Counted from the first letter of the stretch, positions 24,542 to 34,500 are shown. The stretch: 64,000 bases of DNA from JABFXX01 sp036489755 (GCA_036489755.1 DASXFD010000092.1:1-64000); one strand, 5' to 3'. Program-made: numbers and translations. Notes: a model not told the origin generated them from the letters alone.

Positions 24542-25410
24542 GGCGGGTTGCCATCATCCTCGTGGTCGCGGCGTGCACGAAGCACGCGAATGTCGACGAA
24601 GCCGCGGCCGCGAATTTGTTCGACGCGATCGTGTTGCCCGATGTGCCGCCCGGCGAATCCGATCTCACCGTCGACGATCGCGGCAAGATCTGGGCAATCG
24701 CCGAGCGCGACCGCGTCGCGAGCGAGATCGAGCTACACGGGCTGACCGCGACCGTCGTCGCACATCCGATCGACGGCGTGCCCGACGGCAACGACACCGA
24801 GAGCATGGCGTGGCTGGGCAGCAACCAGTTCGCGCTCGGGATGGAGGGCCAGCAGGTCGCCACCGCCGGCGTGTTGTTCGCGGAGCTTCGCCCCGACGGC
24901 CATCTGGCGGTCACGCGCACGCGCATGCTCTCCGACGACGAGATCGGCGTGCACCTCACGAAGAACCACGGCGCCGAGGCGCTCTGCGGCACCGGCGATC
25001 GGCTGCTCGTCGGGATCGAAGAGCGCGGCACGCTCGACGACGGCGCGCGGTTCGCGCCGATCGTGCGGCTCGACGGCGACAAGGTGTCGCGCGCGCGGCT
25101 CGAGCTCACGACAGGGACCGGCAAGCTATCGGCGCTCGACTGCAAATTCGCTCCCGACGGCAGCGTCGACTTCGTCGGGATCGAGCGTCACTACGGCGTC
25201 GAGCGCGTCCTGCACGGCACGCTCCCGGCGCATGCGCCCGACGGCGCGATCATCGTGCCGACCGTTGCCGTCGATCTCGCGCCGGTCATCCACGACGTCT
25301 ACAACCTGGAAGGGATCGCGCGGCTGTCGGACGGCCGCACCGTGCTGATCAACGACAATCAGGGCAGTCATGTGGACGGACCGACCAAGCTGTTCGTGTT
25401 GAAGCGCTGA
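24538..25410 (+). CDS. Lipoprotein with esterase-like/phytase-like propeller
   Basis: A 290-residue lipoprotein (lipobox VAAC, Cys13). The motifs YNLEGIARLSDGRTVLINDNQG near the C-terminus and SMAWLGSNQFALGME near residue 90 are characteristic of the 'esterase-like activity of phytase' propeller family. Function in that family is poorly defined. It is translationally coupled to the metallophosphoesterase by an ATGA overlap, so both may act on phosphate esters at the envelope; that link is inferred from context. Confidence 0.72.
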   Translation: MRRVAIILVVAACTKHANVDEAAAANLFDAIVLPDVPPGESDLTVDDRGKIWAIAERDRVASEIELHGLTATVVAHPIDGVPDGNDTESMAWLGSNQFALGMEGQQVATAGVLFAELRPDGHLAVTRTRMLSDDEIGVHLTKNHGAEALCGTGDRLLVGIEERGTLDDGARFAPIVRLDGDKVSRARLELTTGTGKLSALDCKFAPDGSVDFVGIERHYGVERVLHGTLPAHAPDGAIIVPTVAVDLAPVIHDVYNLEGIARLSDGRTVLINDNQGSHVDGPTKLFVLKR

Positions 25411-25431
25411 CGGGCGTTGTACAACCGCGGC

Positions 25432-26745
25432 ATGCGGTTCGCGCTCGCGCTCGCTCTGGCCCTCGCTCTGATTCCTCGGTTCGCCGCCGCGGACAAGCTC
25501 ACCCTCGATCAGGTGATCGCGAAGGCGATCGCGAATCCGCGCGTCGCGATGGCCGAGCAAGACGAGCAGGCCGCCGCCGCACAGGTCGACGAGGCCGACT
25601 ACGCGCGGCTGCCGCACCTCAAGGGCACCGCGTTCGGGACGATCAGCCCGAAGATCACGTGCGACGACCCGAACTGCACGTCGACGTCGCCGCACAACTT
25701 CGCGTTCGACTTCGACGGCCTGTTCGGCGGCGCCGAGCTCGATCTCACCCAGCCGCTCTACACGTTCGGCAAGATCGATCACGCGCGCAAGGCCGCACGC
25801 GCCGGTCTTGCGGCCGAGCACGCCCTCGCCGACGAGGCCGCGGGCGATGCCGCATCCGATGCCGCGCGCGCCTACTGGGGCCTCAAGCTCGCGCGCACGC
25901 TCGGCGACATGCTCGACGACGGCATCGACGAGATCCAGAAAGCGAAGGCCGACTTCGACAGCAAGCACGACGCGACGATCCAGGATCGCCAGCGCGTCGC
26001 CGTGCTGCTCGCGACCGCGAAGGCGCAACGCGCCGATGCCGAGCTCGCCGAGGTCGATGCGCTCGCCGGCCTGCGCGCGATCACCGCTCAACCCGACGCC
26101 GACATCGACGACAGCGAGCTCGCGCCCGTCGAGCGGCCGCTGCCGCCGAAGCTCGACGTCGACGCCCGCCCACAGCAGATCGCCGCGAAGGCCGGCGCGA
26201 CCGCCGCCGACGAGCTCGCCGCGGCGTCGTTCTCGAACTACTTCCCCGACATCGCGCTCGTCGGCACGGCGCTCGTCGCCGCCGCGCAAGGCGCGCAAGA
26301 TCCGCCGAGCGCGTATGCGAACAACCCGTACAACCGCGCGGGCGCCGGCCTCGCGGTCGGCTTGTCGTGGACGATCGAGCCGTGGAACGTCAAGGCGCGA
26401 ACCGACCGCGCGCGTGCGAACGCCCGCAAGTCGCGCGCGCAGTCCGACCTCGCCGCGATCGGCGCGCGCTACGACGGCGACTCGGCGCTCGGCGAGGCCA
26501 AGGCCGCGCACGACAAGCTCGCGGCCAGCGCCGAAGGCGAAAAAGCGGCACGGACCTGGCTCGCGGCCGTGCTGCAAGCCCAGGCGATCGGCACGGCCGA
26601 GGCCCGCGACCTCGCGGACGCGTACATCGCGTGGTTTCAGATGCACGCGCAGTGGGCGCAGGCGGTCGTCGCCTGGAACGTCGCCGTGGTACGCCTCGGC
26701 CGAGCGACCGGTGAATTCCGTGCCGGCGGCTCGCGTCTGAAGTAG
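25432..26745 (+). CDS. TolC-family outer-membrane efflux protein
   Basis: A 437-residue protein with a signal peptide ending near residue 20 (FAAA|DK). It begins with the family hallmark LTLDQVIAKAIANPRV and has two long coiled-coil regions (about 150-230 and 330-400) and barrel-type strands. TolC proteins form trimeric outer-membrane channels. A TTG 15 bp upstream is possible, but the ATG at 25432 starts right at the signal peptide. It follows the phytase-like gene by 21 bp and precedes the MlaC-like gene by 10 bp. No inner-membrane pump is in this run. Confidence 0.88.
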   Translation: MRFALALALALALIPRFAAADKLTLDQVIAKAIANPRVAMAEQDEQAAAAQVDEADYARLPHLKGTAFGTISPKITCDDPNCTSTSPHNFAFDFDGLFGGAELDLTQPLYTFGKIDHARKAARAGLAAEHALADEAAGDAASDAARAYWGLKLARTLGDMLDDGIDEIQKAKADFDSKHDATIQDRQRVAVLLATAKAQRADAELAEVDALAGLRAITAQPDADIDDSELAPVERPLPPKLDVDARPQQIAAKAGATAADELAAASFSNYFPDIALVGTALVAAAQGAQDPPSAYANNPYNRAGAGLAVGLSWTIEPWNVKARTDRARANARKSRAQSDLAAIGARYDGDSALGEAKAAHDKLAASAEGEKAARTWLAAVLQAQAIGTAEARDLADAYIAWFQMHAQWAQAVVAWNVAVVRLGRATGEFRAGGSRLK

Positions 26746-26755
26746 GAAATCCCCC

Positions 26756-27382
26756 ATGAAACGTGCCCTCGTCATCTTGCTCGTGCTCTTCGTCGCTTGG
26801 CCCGCGCTCGCGTTCGCCGACAAACCGGGCCCCGCGACCGCGTCGGTCAAGAGCGCAAATGAAAAGATCTCCGCGCTGCTGAAGCAAAAGGTGCCGGCCG
26901 GCTCGCAGGCCGAGAAGGACCAGGCCACGAAGGTCACGACGTCGGTGCGCGACCTGCTCGACATCGACGAGCTCGGCAAGCGCGCGATGGCCGATCAATG
27001 GTCGAAGCTAAGCGCCGCGCAGCAGACCGAGTTTCTGAGCACGCTCCGGAGCTTGATCGAAGCGAACTACGTGAGCGGCCTGCGCGCGAACCTCGACTAC
27101 ACGGTCGACTACACCGGCGAGAGCGTGAAGGGCACCGACACCGTCGTGACCACGACGATCAACACGAAGCGCCACGGTCACCCGTACAAGATCGAGGTCG
27201 ACTACGTGCTGCACGACGAGGGCGGCAAGCTCAAGGCGTGGGACGTCAGCACCGATGGCGTCGGGCTCGTCGACAACTACCGCGCGATGTTCAACAAGAT
27301 CATCTCGAGCGACGGCTTCAACGGGCTCATCGCGAAGATGAAGAAGAAGCAATCCGAGACGCAGGGCGCGCAGGGCGGCTGA
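26756..27382 (+). CDS. MlaC/Ttg2-family periplasmic phospholipid-binding protein
   Basis: A 208-residue protein with a signal peptide (about 1-21). The body matches the MlaC fold: an N-terminal helix pair, VRDLLDIDELGKRAM, AQQTEFLSTLRSLIEANY, and beta-strands around VDYVLHDEGGKLKAWDVSTDG. MlaC shuttles phospholipids between the outer-membrane MlaA complex and the inner-membrane MlaFEDB transporter. The other mla genes are absent here. Pairing with a TolC-like protein 10 bp upstream is recurrent in some Gram-negative lipid or solvent-tolerance loci. Confidence 0.88.
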   Translation: MKRALVILLVLFVAWPALAFADKPGPATASVKSANEKISALLKQKVPAGSQAEKDQATKVTTSVRDLLDIDELGKRAMADQWSKLSAAQQTEFLSTLRSLIEANYVSGLRANLDYTVDYTGESVKGTDTVVTTTINTKRHGHPYKIEVDYVLHDEGGKLKAWDVSTDGVGLVDNYRAMFNKIISSDGFNGLIAKMKKKQSETQGAQGG

Positions 27383-27468
27383 TCGCCGTCACCGTGCGCA
27401 GGCGCTCGGCGAACTCGCCGTCGCCGCCGACCGCCATGTCGACGTCGCCGCGGTAAGGTCGCCGCAGC

Positions 27469-29172
27469 ATGTCGCTCCATCCGCCCGACCTCGAGGCCGC
27501 CGAGCAGTGGCTCGCCGAAGATCCCGATCCGAAAACGCGCGCCGAGCTGAAGGCGCTGATCGATCACCACGACTACGCGCAGCTCCACGAGCTGTTCCAC
27601 GGCCAGCTCGAGTTCGGCACCGCCGGCCTGCGCGGCGTGTTCGGACCCGGCCCGCAACGCATGAATCGCGTGCTCGTCCGCAAGGTGAGCGCCGGGCTCG
27701 CGGCGTACTTGAAGGCGCAGGGCGTCGCCGATCGCGGCGTGGTGATCGGCCACGATGCGCGCCATCTCTCGCGCGAGTTCGCCGAGGACACCGCGCGCGT
27801 GCTCGCCGGTGCCGGCATTCGCGCGTATCTCGCGCATCGGCCGTGGCCGACGCCGACGACCGCGTGGGCCGTCGTCGATCGCAAGGCCGCCGCAGGCGTG
27901 ATGGTGACCGCGAGCCACAACCCGCCGCAGTACAACGGCTACAAGGTCTACTGGGGCAACGGCGCGCAGATCATTCCGCCGCACGACACCGGCATCGCCG
28001 CCGCGATCGCCAAGATCGGCCGCAGCGACCAGCTGCCGATGCCGTCGCTCGCCGACGCGCGCGGCAAGGGCCTGCTCGTCGATCTCGACGAGGCGCTGCA
28101 CGATCGCTACATCGCCGCCGTGCTCGAGCTGCGCCGCACGCCGACCGATCCGAAGCTCGTCATCGCGTACACGCCGCTCCACGGCGTCGGCGCGGCATCG
28201 ACCGAGCCCGCCCTCGCCCGTGCCGGCTACGCGCACGTCCACACCGAGCCGTCGCAGCGCGAGCCGGATCCCGATTTTCCGACGGTCGCGTTCCCGAACC
28301 CCGAAGAGAAAGGCGCGATGGATCGCGTGCTCGCGCTCGCCGCGAAGGTCAAGGCCGACCTCGTGCTCGCGAACGATCCGGACGCCGATCGGTTGTGCGT
28401 CGCCGTGCCCGACCCGAATTCCAGCGTCGGGTATCGCGCGCTCACCGGCGATCAAGTCGGCGCCCTGCTCGCCGACTACCTCTTGGAGGTCTCCCCGAAA
28501 GACAAGCGCATGGTCGCGACGACGGTCGTGTCGTCGCAGCTGCTGTCGTATCTCGCGAAGGCCGCGGGCGCCGACTATCGCGAGACGCTCACCGGCTTCA
28601 AGTGGATCGGCAACGCGGCCATGGATTACGAACGCGACCACCACGGCCGGTTCGTGATGGGCTACGAAGAAGCGCTCGGCTACTCGGTCGGCCCGCTCGT
28701 CCGCGACAAGGACGGCGTGTCGGCGTGCGTGATCTTCGCGGACCTGCTCGCGTGGAACCGCGCCCGCGGCCGCACCGTGCTCGCGCACCTCGACGACATC
28801 TATCGCCGCGTCGGTTTGTTCGCGACCGAGCAGGTCTCGATCACCAAGCCGGGTACGGAGGGCATCGCCGAGATCAAGCGCGTGATGACGCGGTTCCGCG
28901 CCGAGCCGCCGAAGGCGATCGCCGGCCATGCGGTCGAACAGGCGCTCGATCTCGCGAAAGGCGAAGGCGGCCTGCCGCCGTCGGACGTGCTCGTGTGGCG
29001 GCTCGCCGGCGGGCGCCGCGTGATCATGCGGCCGAGCGGCACCGAGCCCAAGCTCAAGAGCTACTACGAAGCTCGAGTCGCGATCGGCGACGGCGAGACG
29101 AGTGCCGCCGCGCGCGCCCGCGCCACCGCCGAGCTGGCCGAGCTACGCGACGCGCACCAGCGGCTGATCTGA
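27469..29172 (+). CDS. Phospho-sugar mutase (phosphoglucomutase/phosphomannomutase)
   Basis: A 567-residue alpha-D-phosphohexomutase. It interconverts hexose 1- and 6-phosphates through a phosphoserine. The active-site serine lies in TASHNPP (Ser149). The Mg-binding loop is DPDADR (303-308). The sugar-binding loop is GYEEALGY. The C-terminal phosphate-binding loop is RPSGTEPK. The length fits the long bacterial PgcA-type group rather than the 450-residue ManB/AlgC group. It starts 86 bp after the MlaC-like gene. Its stop codon overlaps the first base of a 34-bp repeat. Confidence 0.95.
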   Translation: MSLHPPDLEAAEQWLAEDPDPKTRAELKALIDHHDYAQLHELFHGQLEFGTAGLRGVFGPGPQRMNRVLVRKVSAGLAAYLKAQGVADRGVVIGHDARHLSREFAEDTARVLAGAGIRAYLAHRPWPTPTTAWAVVDRKAAAGVMVTASHNPPQYNGYKVYWGNGAQIIPPHDTGIAAAIAKIGRSDQLPMPSLADARGKGLLVDLDEALHDRYIAAVLELRRTPTDPKLVIAYTPLHGVGAASTEPALARAGYAHVHTEPSQREPDPDFPTVAFPNPEEKGAMDRVLALAAKVKADLVLANDPDADRLCVAVPDPNSSVGYRALTGDQVGALLADYLLEVSPKDKRMVATTVVSSQLLSYLAKAAGADYRETLTGFKWIGNAAMDYERDHHGRFVMGYEEALGYSVGPLVRDKDGVSACVIFADLLAWNRARGRTVLAHLDDIYRRVGLFATEQVSITKPGTEGIAEIKRVMTRFRAEPPKAIAGHAVEQALDLAKGEGGLPPSDVLVWRLAGGRRVIMRPSGTEPKLKSYYEARVAIGDGETSAAARARATAELAELRDAHQRLI

Positions 29173-29204
29173 TCGTGGCCAGCGGAGCGGGTCCCGGGGT
29201 GATC
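29171..29204. repeat. 34-bp repeat, copy 2 (intergenic)
   Basis: Begins gatcgtggccagcg and ends gtgatc. It matches copy 1 (12112-12145) at 29 of 34 positions with no gap. It starts within the stop codon of the phosphohexomutase gene. The ends are GATC and the interior is partly self-complementary (gggtccc). Confidence 0.55.
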
Positions 29205-29219
29205 GTGTAAGGTCGCGGC

Positions 29220-29786
29220 ATGAGCGAAGTGACTCTCGAAGAACGCGGCCGGGCGCTCGAAAACCAGTTCTACGACAAAGAGAACAACGACAAGATCGCG
29301 GCGATGAAAGAGAAGCTCGACTCGCAGGGCTCGAAGGACGAGCTGCGGAAAGTCTCCGGCATGACCGACGACGCGGTGCTCGAGAAGCTCGTGCACTTGA
29401 AGCTCACGGCGAACACGATCGCCGCGCTGTCGCTGGTCCCGCTCATCCAGGTCGCGTGGGCCGACGGCACGGTCCAGGACAACGAGCGCACCGCGATCCT
29501 GCAGGGCGCACACGGCAAGGGCCTCGACAAGGGCTCGCCGGGCTACGCGTTGCTCGAGTCGTGGCTCGCGAAGCGTCCGTCCGACGAGCTGATCGACGCG
29601 TGGGAGGCGTACATCAAGGCGCTCGTCGGTCAGCTCAGCGACGAGCAGAACCGCCTGCTCAAGAATCAGATCGTCGGGTTCGCGAAGATGGTCGCGGCGG
29701 CGGCGGGCGGCTTCCTCGGCATCGGCCGCGTCTCGGCATCCGAGGAGAAGGTCCTCGGCCGCATCGAAGCCGCGTTCGTGCGCTGA
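29220..29786 (+). CDS. TerB-like domain protein
   Basis: A 188-residue cytoplasmic protein. Residues 1-40 are charged and helical (LEERGRALENQFYDKENNDK). Residues 60-150 resemble a TerB/DjlA-type helical domain, in particular LVPLIQVAWADGTVQDNERTAIL with its acidic 'ADG' turn. TerB domains bind metal ions and occur in tellurite-resistance and DnaJ-linked proteins. A Gly/Ala-rich segment (AAAAGGFLGIG) near 160 may be a membrane-associated helix. No partner ter gene is adjacent. Function unknown. Confidence 0.7.
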   Translation: MSEVTLEERGRALENQFYDKENNDKIAAMKEKLDSQGSKDELRKVSGMTDDAVLEKLVHLKLTANTIAALSLVPLIQVAWADGTVQDNERTAILQGAHGKGLDKGSPGYALLESWLAKRPSDELIDAWEAYIKALVGQLSDEQNRLLKNQIVGFAKMVAAAAGGFLGIGRVSASEEKVLGRIEAAFVR

Positions 29787-29813
29787 GGCGGGTGAAGGTG
29801 AAGGACGTGCTTG

Positions 29814-29847
29814 CACCGGAGGCTGAGCGAAGCGAGGACCTCCGGTG
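29814..29847. repeat. Stem-loop ending at the aldo/keto reductase start codon
   Basis: Perfect 9-bp arms caccggagg (29814-29822) and cctccggtg (29839-29847) enclose a 16-base loop containing agcgaagcgag. The 3' arm ends at the base before the ATG at 29848 and includes a pyrimidine-rich stretch instead of a free Shine-Dalgarno. It could limit ribosome access, or act as a terminator for the upstream gene. Confidence 0.5.
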
Positions 29848-30819
29848 ATGCAGCTCCGCACGCTCGGCCGCACCGGCGTTCGCGTCGCGCCGGTCGCGCT
29901 CGGCACGATGTCGTTCGGCGGCGACTCCGACGAGGCGACCGCCGCGAAGATGTGGCGCGCCGCGCGCGACGCCGGCGTCAACCTGATCGACACCGCCGAC
30001 GTCTACAACGAGGGCCGCTCCGAAGAGATGGTCGGCCGCCTCATGCGCGGCGAGCGCGACGAGCTCGTGGTCGCGACGAAGGCGTATTTTCCGACCGGCA
30101 AGGGCCCGAACGCGCGCGGCTCGTCGCGGTTTCACCTGGTGCGCGCCGTCGAGGCGAGCCTGCGCCGGCTCGCCACCGATCGCATCGACCTCTATTACCT
30201 GCACCGCTTCGATGACGACGCTGCGATCGCCGAGTCGCTGCGCGCGCTCGACGACCTCGTCCGCGCCGGCAAGATCCTGTATCCCGCGTGCTCGAACTTT
30301 GCCGCCTGGCAAGTCGCGCACGCGCTCGGCGTCGCGGCCGCCGCGCACTTGGCGCCGTTCGTCGCGGTCCAGCCGATGTACAACCTCGTCAAACGCACCG
30401 CCGAGATCGAGCTGTTGCCGATGGCGCGGTCGCTCGGGCTTGCGGTGATCCCGTACAGCCCGACCGGCGGCGGCTTGCTGACCGGCAAGTACGGGCCCGA
30501 CAAGCGGCCCGAGCACGGCCGGCTCGTCGACTGGAAGATGTACGCAGCGCGCTACCGCGACACCGACAACTTCGCGATCGCCGGCAACTTCGTGCAACTC
30601 GCCGCCGAGCTCGGCCACTCGCCGGTCACGCTCGCGGTCGCATGGGTCGCGTCCAACCCGGCCGTCACGTCGGTGCTCGCGGGCGCCCGCGACGAGGGCC
30701 AGCTCGCCCCCGCGCTCGCCGCGATCGATGTCACGCTCGACGACGCGACGCGTGCACGAATCGCCGCCTTGTCGCCGGAGCCGCCGCCCGCGACCGATCG
30801 GACCGACGAGCGCCAATAG
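29848..30819 (+). CDS. Aldo/keto reductase
   Basis: A 323-residue NADPH-dependent oxidoreductase of the AKR (TIM-barrel) superfamily. The catalytic tetrad is intact: Asp48, Tyr53, Lys78 and His119. The N-terminal LGRTGVRVAPVALGTMSFG and the cofactor-phosphate loop region near the C-terminus (SVLAGARDEGQL) are typical of the YhdN/Tas/AKR11-12 groups. A GTG directly before the ATG is an alternative start. Substrate unknown. It is preceded by a stem-loop reaching its start codon. Confidence 0.93.
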   Translation: MQLRTLGRTGVRVAPVALGTMSFGGDSDEATAAKMWRAARDAGVNLIDTADVYNEGRSEEMVGRLMRGERDELVVATKAYFPTGKGPNARGSSRFHLVRAVEASLRRLATDRIDLYYLHRFDDDAAIAESLRALDDLVRAGKILYPACSNFAAWQVAHALGVAAAAHLAPFVAVQPMYNLVKRTAEIELLPMARSLGLAVIPYSPTGGGLLTGKYGPDKRPEHGRLVDWKMYAARYRDTDNFAIAGNFVQLAAELGHSPVTLAVAWVASNPAVTSVLAGARDEGQLAPALAAIDVTLDDATRARIAALSPEPPPATDRTDERQ

Positions 30820-30977
30820 CGCTCGGCGCGGTACAAGAAGCGCACGACGCTGTCAATTGATTCCTAGGAAGCCTCGGAGCTTCTCGCGCGTAAGACCAAT
30901 GTGCGGGTCTTGGGCTCACCCTGCCGTGCGCCGGTGGCGGCGCTCGTGTATTTTGGCGGGCGACCGTGGAGCTAGCC

Positions 30978-31580
30978 GTGAGCCGTGACGACGTCGTGAT
31001 GCAAAGGCCCGAGGACCTGCACCTCCTCGTGCCGGTGTTCCACACCGTCAACGCGTGTTGCGGTGCCGCGACGGCGTACTTGCTGCGACGGATCGCGTAT
31101 CGCGCCGGCGCGTACGCACCCGGCATTCAAGAGCACATCTTTCACGAGCTCAATACATCGCGCGAAGGCGGCTCGATCGAGAAGGTGCAGCGCTGGTTCA
31201 CCGCGCGCGTCACGATCATGATGGAGCTCGGCTACCGGCTGCAGTACCGGCGCGTCGCGATCCCGACGCCCGCGCTGCTCGATTGGGTCCGCCAGGGCCG
31301 CGGCTATCGCGGCGCGATGCTGCCGACGAACTACAAGCGCATGCATCCGCGCCCCGAAGCCGCCGGGCGAGACGCACCCGACGACAGCGTGTTTCACGCG
31401 GTCGGCGTCTCGATGGAGAAGCTCGCCGCGAAGGGCGACGACGAGCTCGTGATGATCGATCCGTGGCCCGGCGTCGACGGCAAGGATCCCGATCGCGGCC
31501 CGATCTCGCCGGCGCTCGAGGTCGCGCATCGCGAGCGCGGCTATCACGCGCTCGTCTACTACTGGATCGGCTGGAGTTAA
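30978..31580 (+). CDS. C39-like cysteine-peptidase-fold protein
   Basis: A 200-residue protein without a signal peptide. It shows a Cys-His-Asp pattern like family C39 or other papain-like peptidases: CCGAA (Cys28), FHAVGV (His140) and IDPWPG (Asp151). C39 domains cleave double-glycine leaders, usually as the N-terminus of ABC exporters; here the domain is free-standing and no ABC module is visible. The GTG at 30978 has a GGAG site 6 bp upstream and is preferred over GTG 30966. The gene converges with the VIT/VWA lipoprotein, overlapping by 4 bp. Alternatives are a catalytically inactive C39-like pseudo-enzyme or an amidase-like fold; identity is by motif only. Confidence 0.55.
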   Translation: MSRDDVVMQRPEDLHLLVPVFHTVNACCGAATAYLLRRIAYRAGAYAPGIQEHIFHELNTSREGGSIEKVQRWFTARVTIMMELGYRLQYRRVAIPTPALLDWVRQGRGYRGAMLPTNYKRMHPRPEAAGRDAPDDSVFHAVGVSMEKLAAKGDDELVMIDPWPGVDGKDPDRGPISPALEVAHRERGYHALVYYWIGWS

Positions 31581-34500
31581 AACGTTCCGAGATCGACGTA
31601 CGCGTGGTCGTTCATGATCACGTACGGCCGATCGTCGAACGCGAGCTTGCCCTTGCCGTCGAACGTCTCGACCTCGAGCAGGCCCATGCCGTAGCCCATC
31701 GGGCCCTGCGAGAAGTAGTTGATCGACAGGTGATACGGGCCGGCCGACGGCGTGCCGGGGATCGCGAAGCACTCGGGCCCGTAGCCCGTCGTGATGTCGG
31801 CGTAGAGCTCGCCGCCGGTCGCGAGCTTGGGCGCCGCGTAGTACGCGTGATTGCCGCGTGCGTCCTGGATGTGGAAGTCGACGTCGTTCGCGTCGGTCTC
31901 CCAGTACAAGATGAAGCGCGTCGACGGCTTCGTCGCGAGCTCGAGGTGACGCTTGTGGAGCGCGGCGACGATCGAGTCGCGCTGCGCCGGCACCGCCGCG
32001 GCGTACGACGCGCCGATCAGGCCGGCGTCGTCGCCGAGCGTGCGCAGGCCGCCCGCGTAGCTGTCATTGCGGTACGGCTGATCGAGCGCATCGAGCACGG
32101 CCTTGAACGCTTCGGCGTGCTTGCCGGCGCGCTCGAGCGCGTACGCGTAGAGCCGATGCCCCGTGAGGTGATCGGGGCGATCGACGACCGCGCGGCGATA
32201 CGTATCGAGCACGAGGTCGGGCAACGCGCCGCCCTTCGCGAGTCGCTCGATGCGCTCGCCCGCGAACCGCCGCATGTCGGCGCGGCCCGGAAACAGATCG
32301 ATGATCGAGCCGTAGACGCGCGCGGCCGTGACGCGGCTGCCGTTCGCTTCGAGCGCGTCGCCGAGGCCGATCAGCGCGAGCACGTTGCCCGGCTCCTTCG
32401 CGTGCCAGTCGCGCGCGCGGGTCAGCGCGGTGTCGAACGCGTGCGACTCGATCGCGTGCTCGATGCCGGCGAGCTCGCCGGTGAGCGCGGGCGCGGAGTC
32501 GGCGGGCGGCCACGCATCCGGCCGCGACGGCGCCTGCTCGATAGGCATCGGCTGCGGACCCGGGGCTTGCGAGATCTGCGCGGTCGCCACCACGTTGGCC
32601 GCCACGACGTCGGGCATCGGCTCGTGGTGCATCGGCGACGTCGGCCGCGGTTCGGGCACAGGCGTCGGTGCCGGCGGCGGCGGCGGCGGCGGCGCGGCTG
32701 CGGTCGCGCTGGGATTTCCGAGCGCCACGCCTTCGCCCGCGCCCGCGCCGGCGGACGACTCGTCCGCGACGAAATTTTCGACCGTCTTCTCCGCGACGCG
32801 GTCGGAGCGGTGGAAGGCGTGGCGGTCGACCGGCTTGTCGTCGTCGTCGTTGCCGTCGTCTTCCTTCGTCGCGACGCGTTTCGCGGGCTTCTTCGCGAGC
32901 GGCATCGGTTGCGCGATCGCCTGCGTCGCCTGGTCGGGCGTCGCGAGCGTCGGGATCGACGTGCGGTGCTCGCGCTCGATGCCGTGCGGCCCGACGACGA
33001 GGATGTCGGCCAGCGCCTTGCGATCGATGCCGTAGCGCGCGTAGTCGGCGTCGCTCTCGAGCACGAGCAGCGACGCCTCGTCGGAGATCACGCGATGCTT
33101 CACCGAGAGCTCGGCGAGCTTCGCCTTTAGCTCGCGCTGCTTGCCCTGGGGTGCGCGCGCGACCTGGCCTTCGAGGTCTTCGATCTCGGCGCTCGCAAGT
33201 GCGCGATCGAGCAGCGGCTCGGTGCCGGCGATCAGCGCGACGTGCTGTCGCTTGCCGCCGAGCGCGACGTCGATCGATTGCGCCGGCTTGGCCATGCGCG
33301 CGTAGACGATCGTGCTCGTCCCGGCGCGCGCGGTCGGCAGCGTGCGCGGGAACACCCAGCTCGCACCGGCGACCGACACCGGCACGTCGAGCGCGACCGG
33401 CTCGGCGAGCGCGACCGCGACCTCGTCGGCACCGGTGTCGAGATCGAGCACGGCGCCGGCATGCGGCAGGCCCGCGCGCGCGAGCTCGTCGGCCGCGGCG
33501 CTGTCGCGCACGCCGCCCGCGAGCACGACGTCCATGCGCTCGGCGCCGGTGCGCTTCACGGCTGCGGCGAGCTCGGCGTGCTCGAGGCCCGCGGTGATCA
33601 CGCCGTCGCCGACGAGCACGAGGTGCCGGGTTTTTTGGGAGCCGAGCGACGCGAGCACCTGGCCGATGTCGGACGCGCCGGCCGCGCCTCGCTCGATCAG
33701 CTTCTTCTCGCCGGCGTCGCCCCACCCGCTCGCCGGGCCGTCGAAGATCGTCTCGTGATCTTGGTCGAACGCGACCACCTCGAGCGCGATGGCATCGCCG
33801 TACTTCGCGCGCAGCTGGCCGATCAGCGTGCCGATCGAGTGCACGTACGTCTCGTAGCCGAGCGCGCGCGACGCGCTGGTGTCGACGAGCAGCGTGAACG
33901 CGTGCTGCGGCTCCGCGGCCGAATGCGCGAGCGCGACCGACACGCGCGTCGCGACGAGCTGGCCCGCGCTGACCGCCGACACGCCCGCGGGCGCGGCGGC
34001 GATGAAGTCGCGATCGGGTTGCCACACACGCTCGTGCAACGCCTGCGTCGCGGTCGTGCCGTCGGCGCTCGTCACCGCGAGCTCGACGTCGGCCTGCGCG
34101 ATCGTCGGCAAGCCGCGCAGCGGCAGCACGTACGCGCCGTTGGTGATCGCCTGGCTGTACGAGATCACGATGTGCTTGTCGGCGCTCGGCGCGATCGGGA
34201 ACACCTTCGCGGTGAACTGGTTGCCGGGCGCTTTCTCGAGCAGCGCGGGATCCTGGCGGCGGTGCAGGAAATCGTCGTAGGCGCGGCGCGCGAGCTGCTT
34301 CTCGACGACCTCGGCCTCGAGCATCTGGCCGTCGCTCTCCATCGCGAACCGCGAGACAGCGGCGTGCTCGGGCAGATGGATCTGGAACGTGCCCTCGCGG
34401 CGGCGGGCCTCCGGATTGTGAAACCACAGGTGGAGCTCGGTGTACGCGAGCGGGCCCTGCAGCACCGACTTCGCCTGCACGCGCACCAGTACGAGGCCGC

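Noticed and set aside
29220..29330. Resemblance of the N-terminus of the TerB-like protein to the DUF1476 (ATP synthase zeta) family
   Set aside because: Similarity limited to a short charged helix and no matching core; too weak to annotate.
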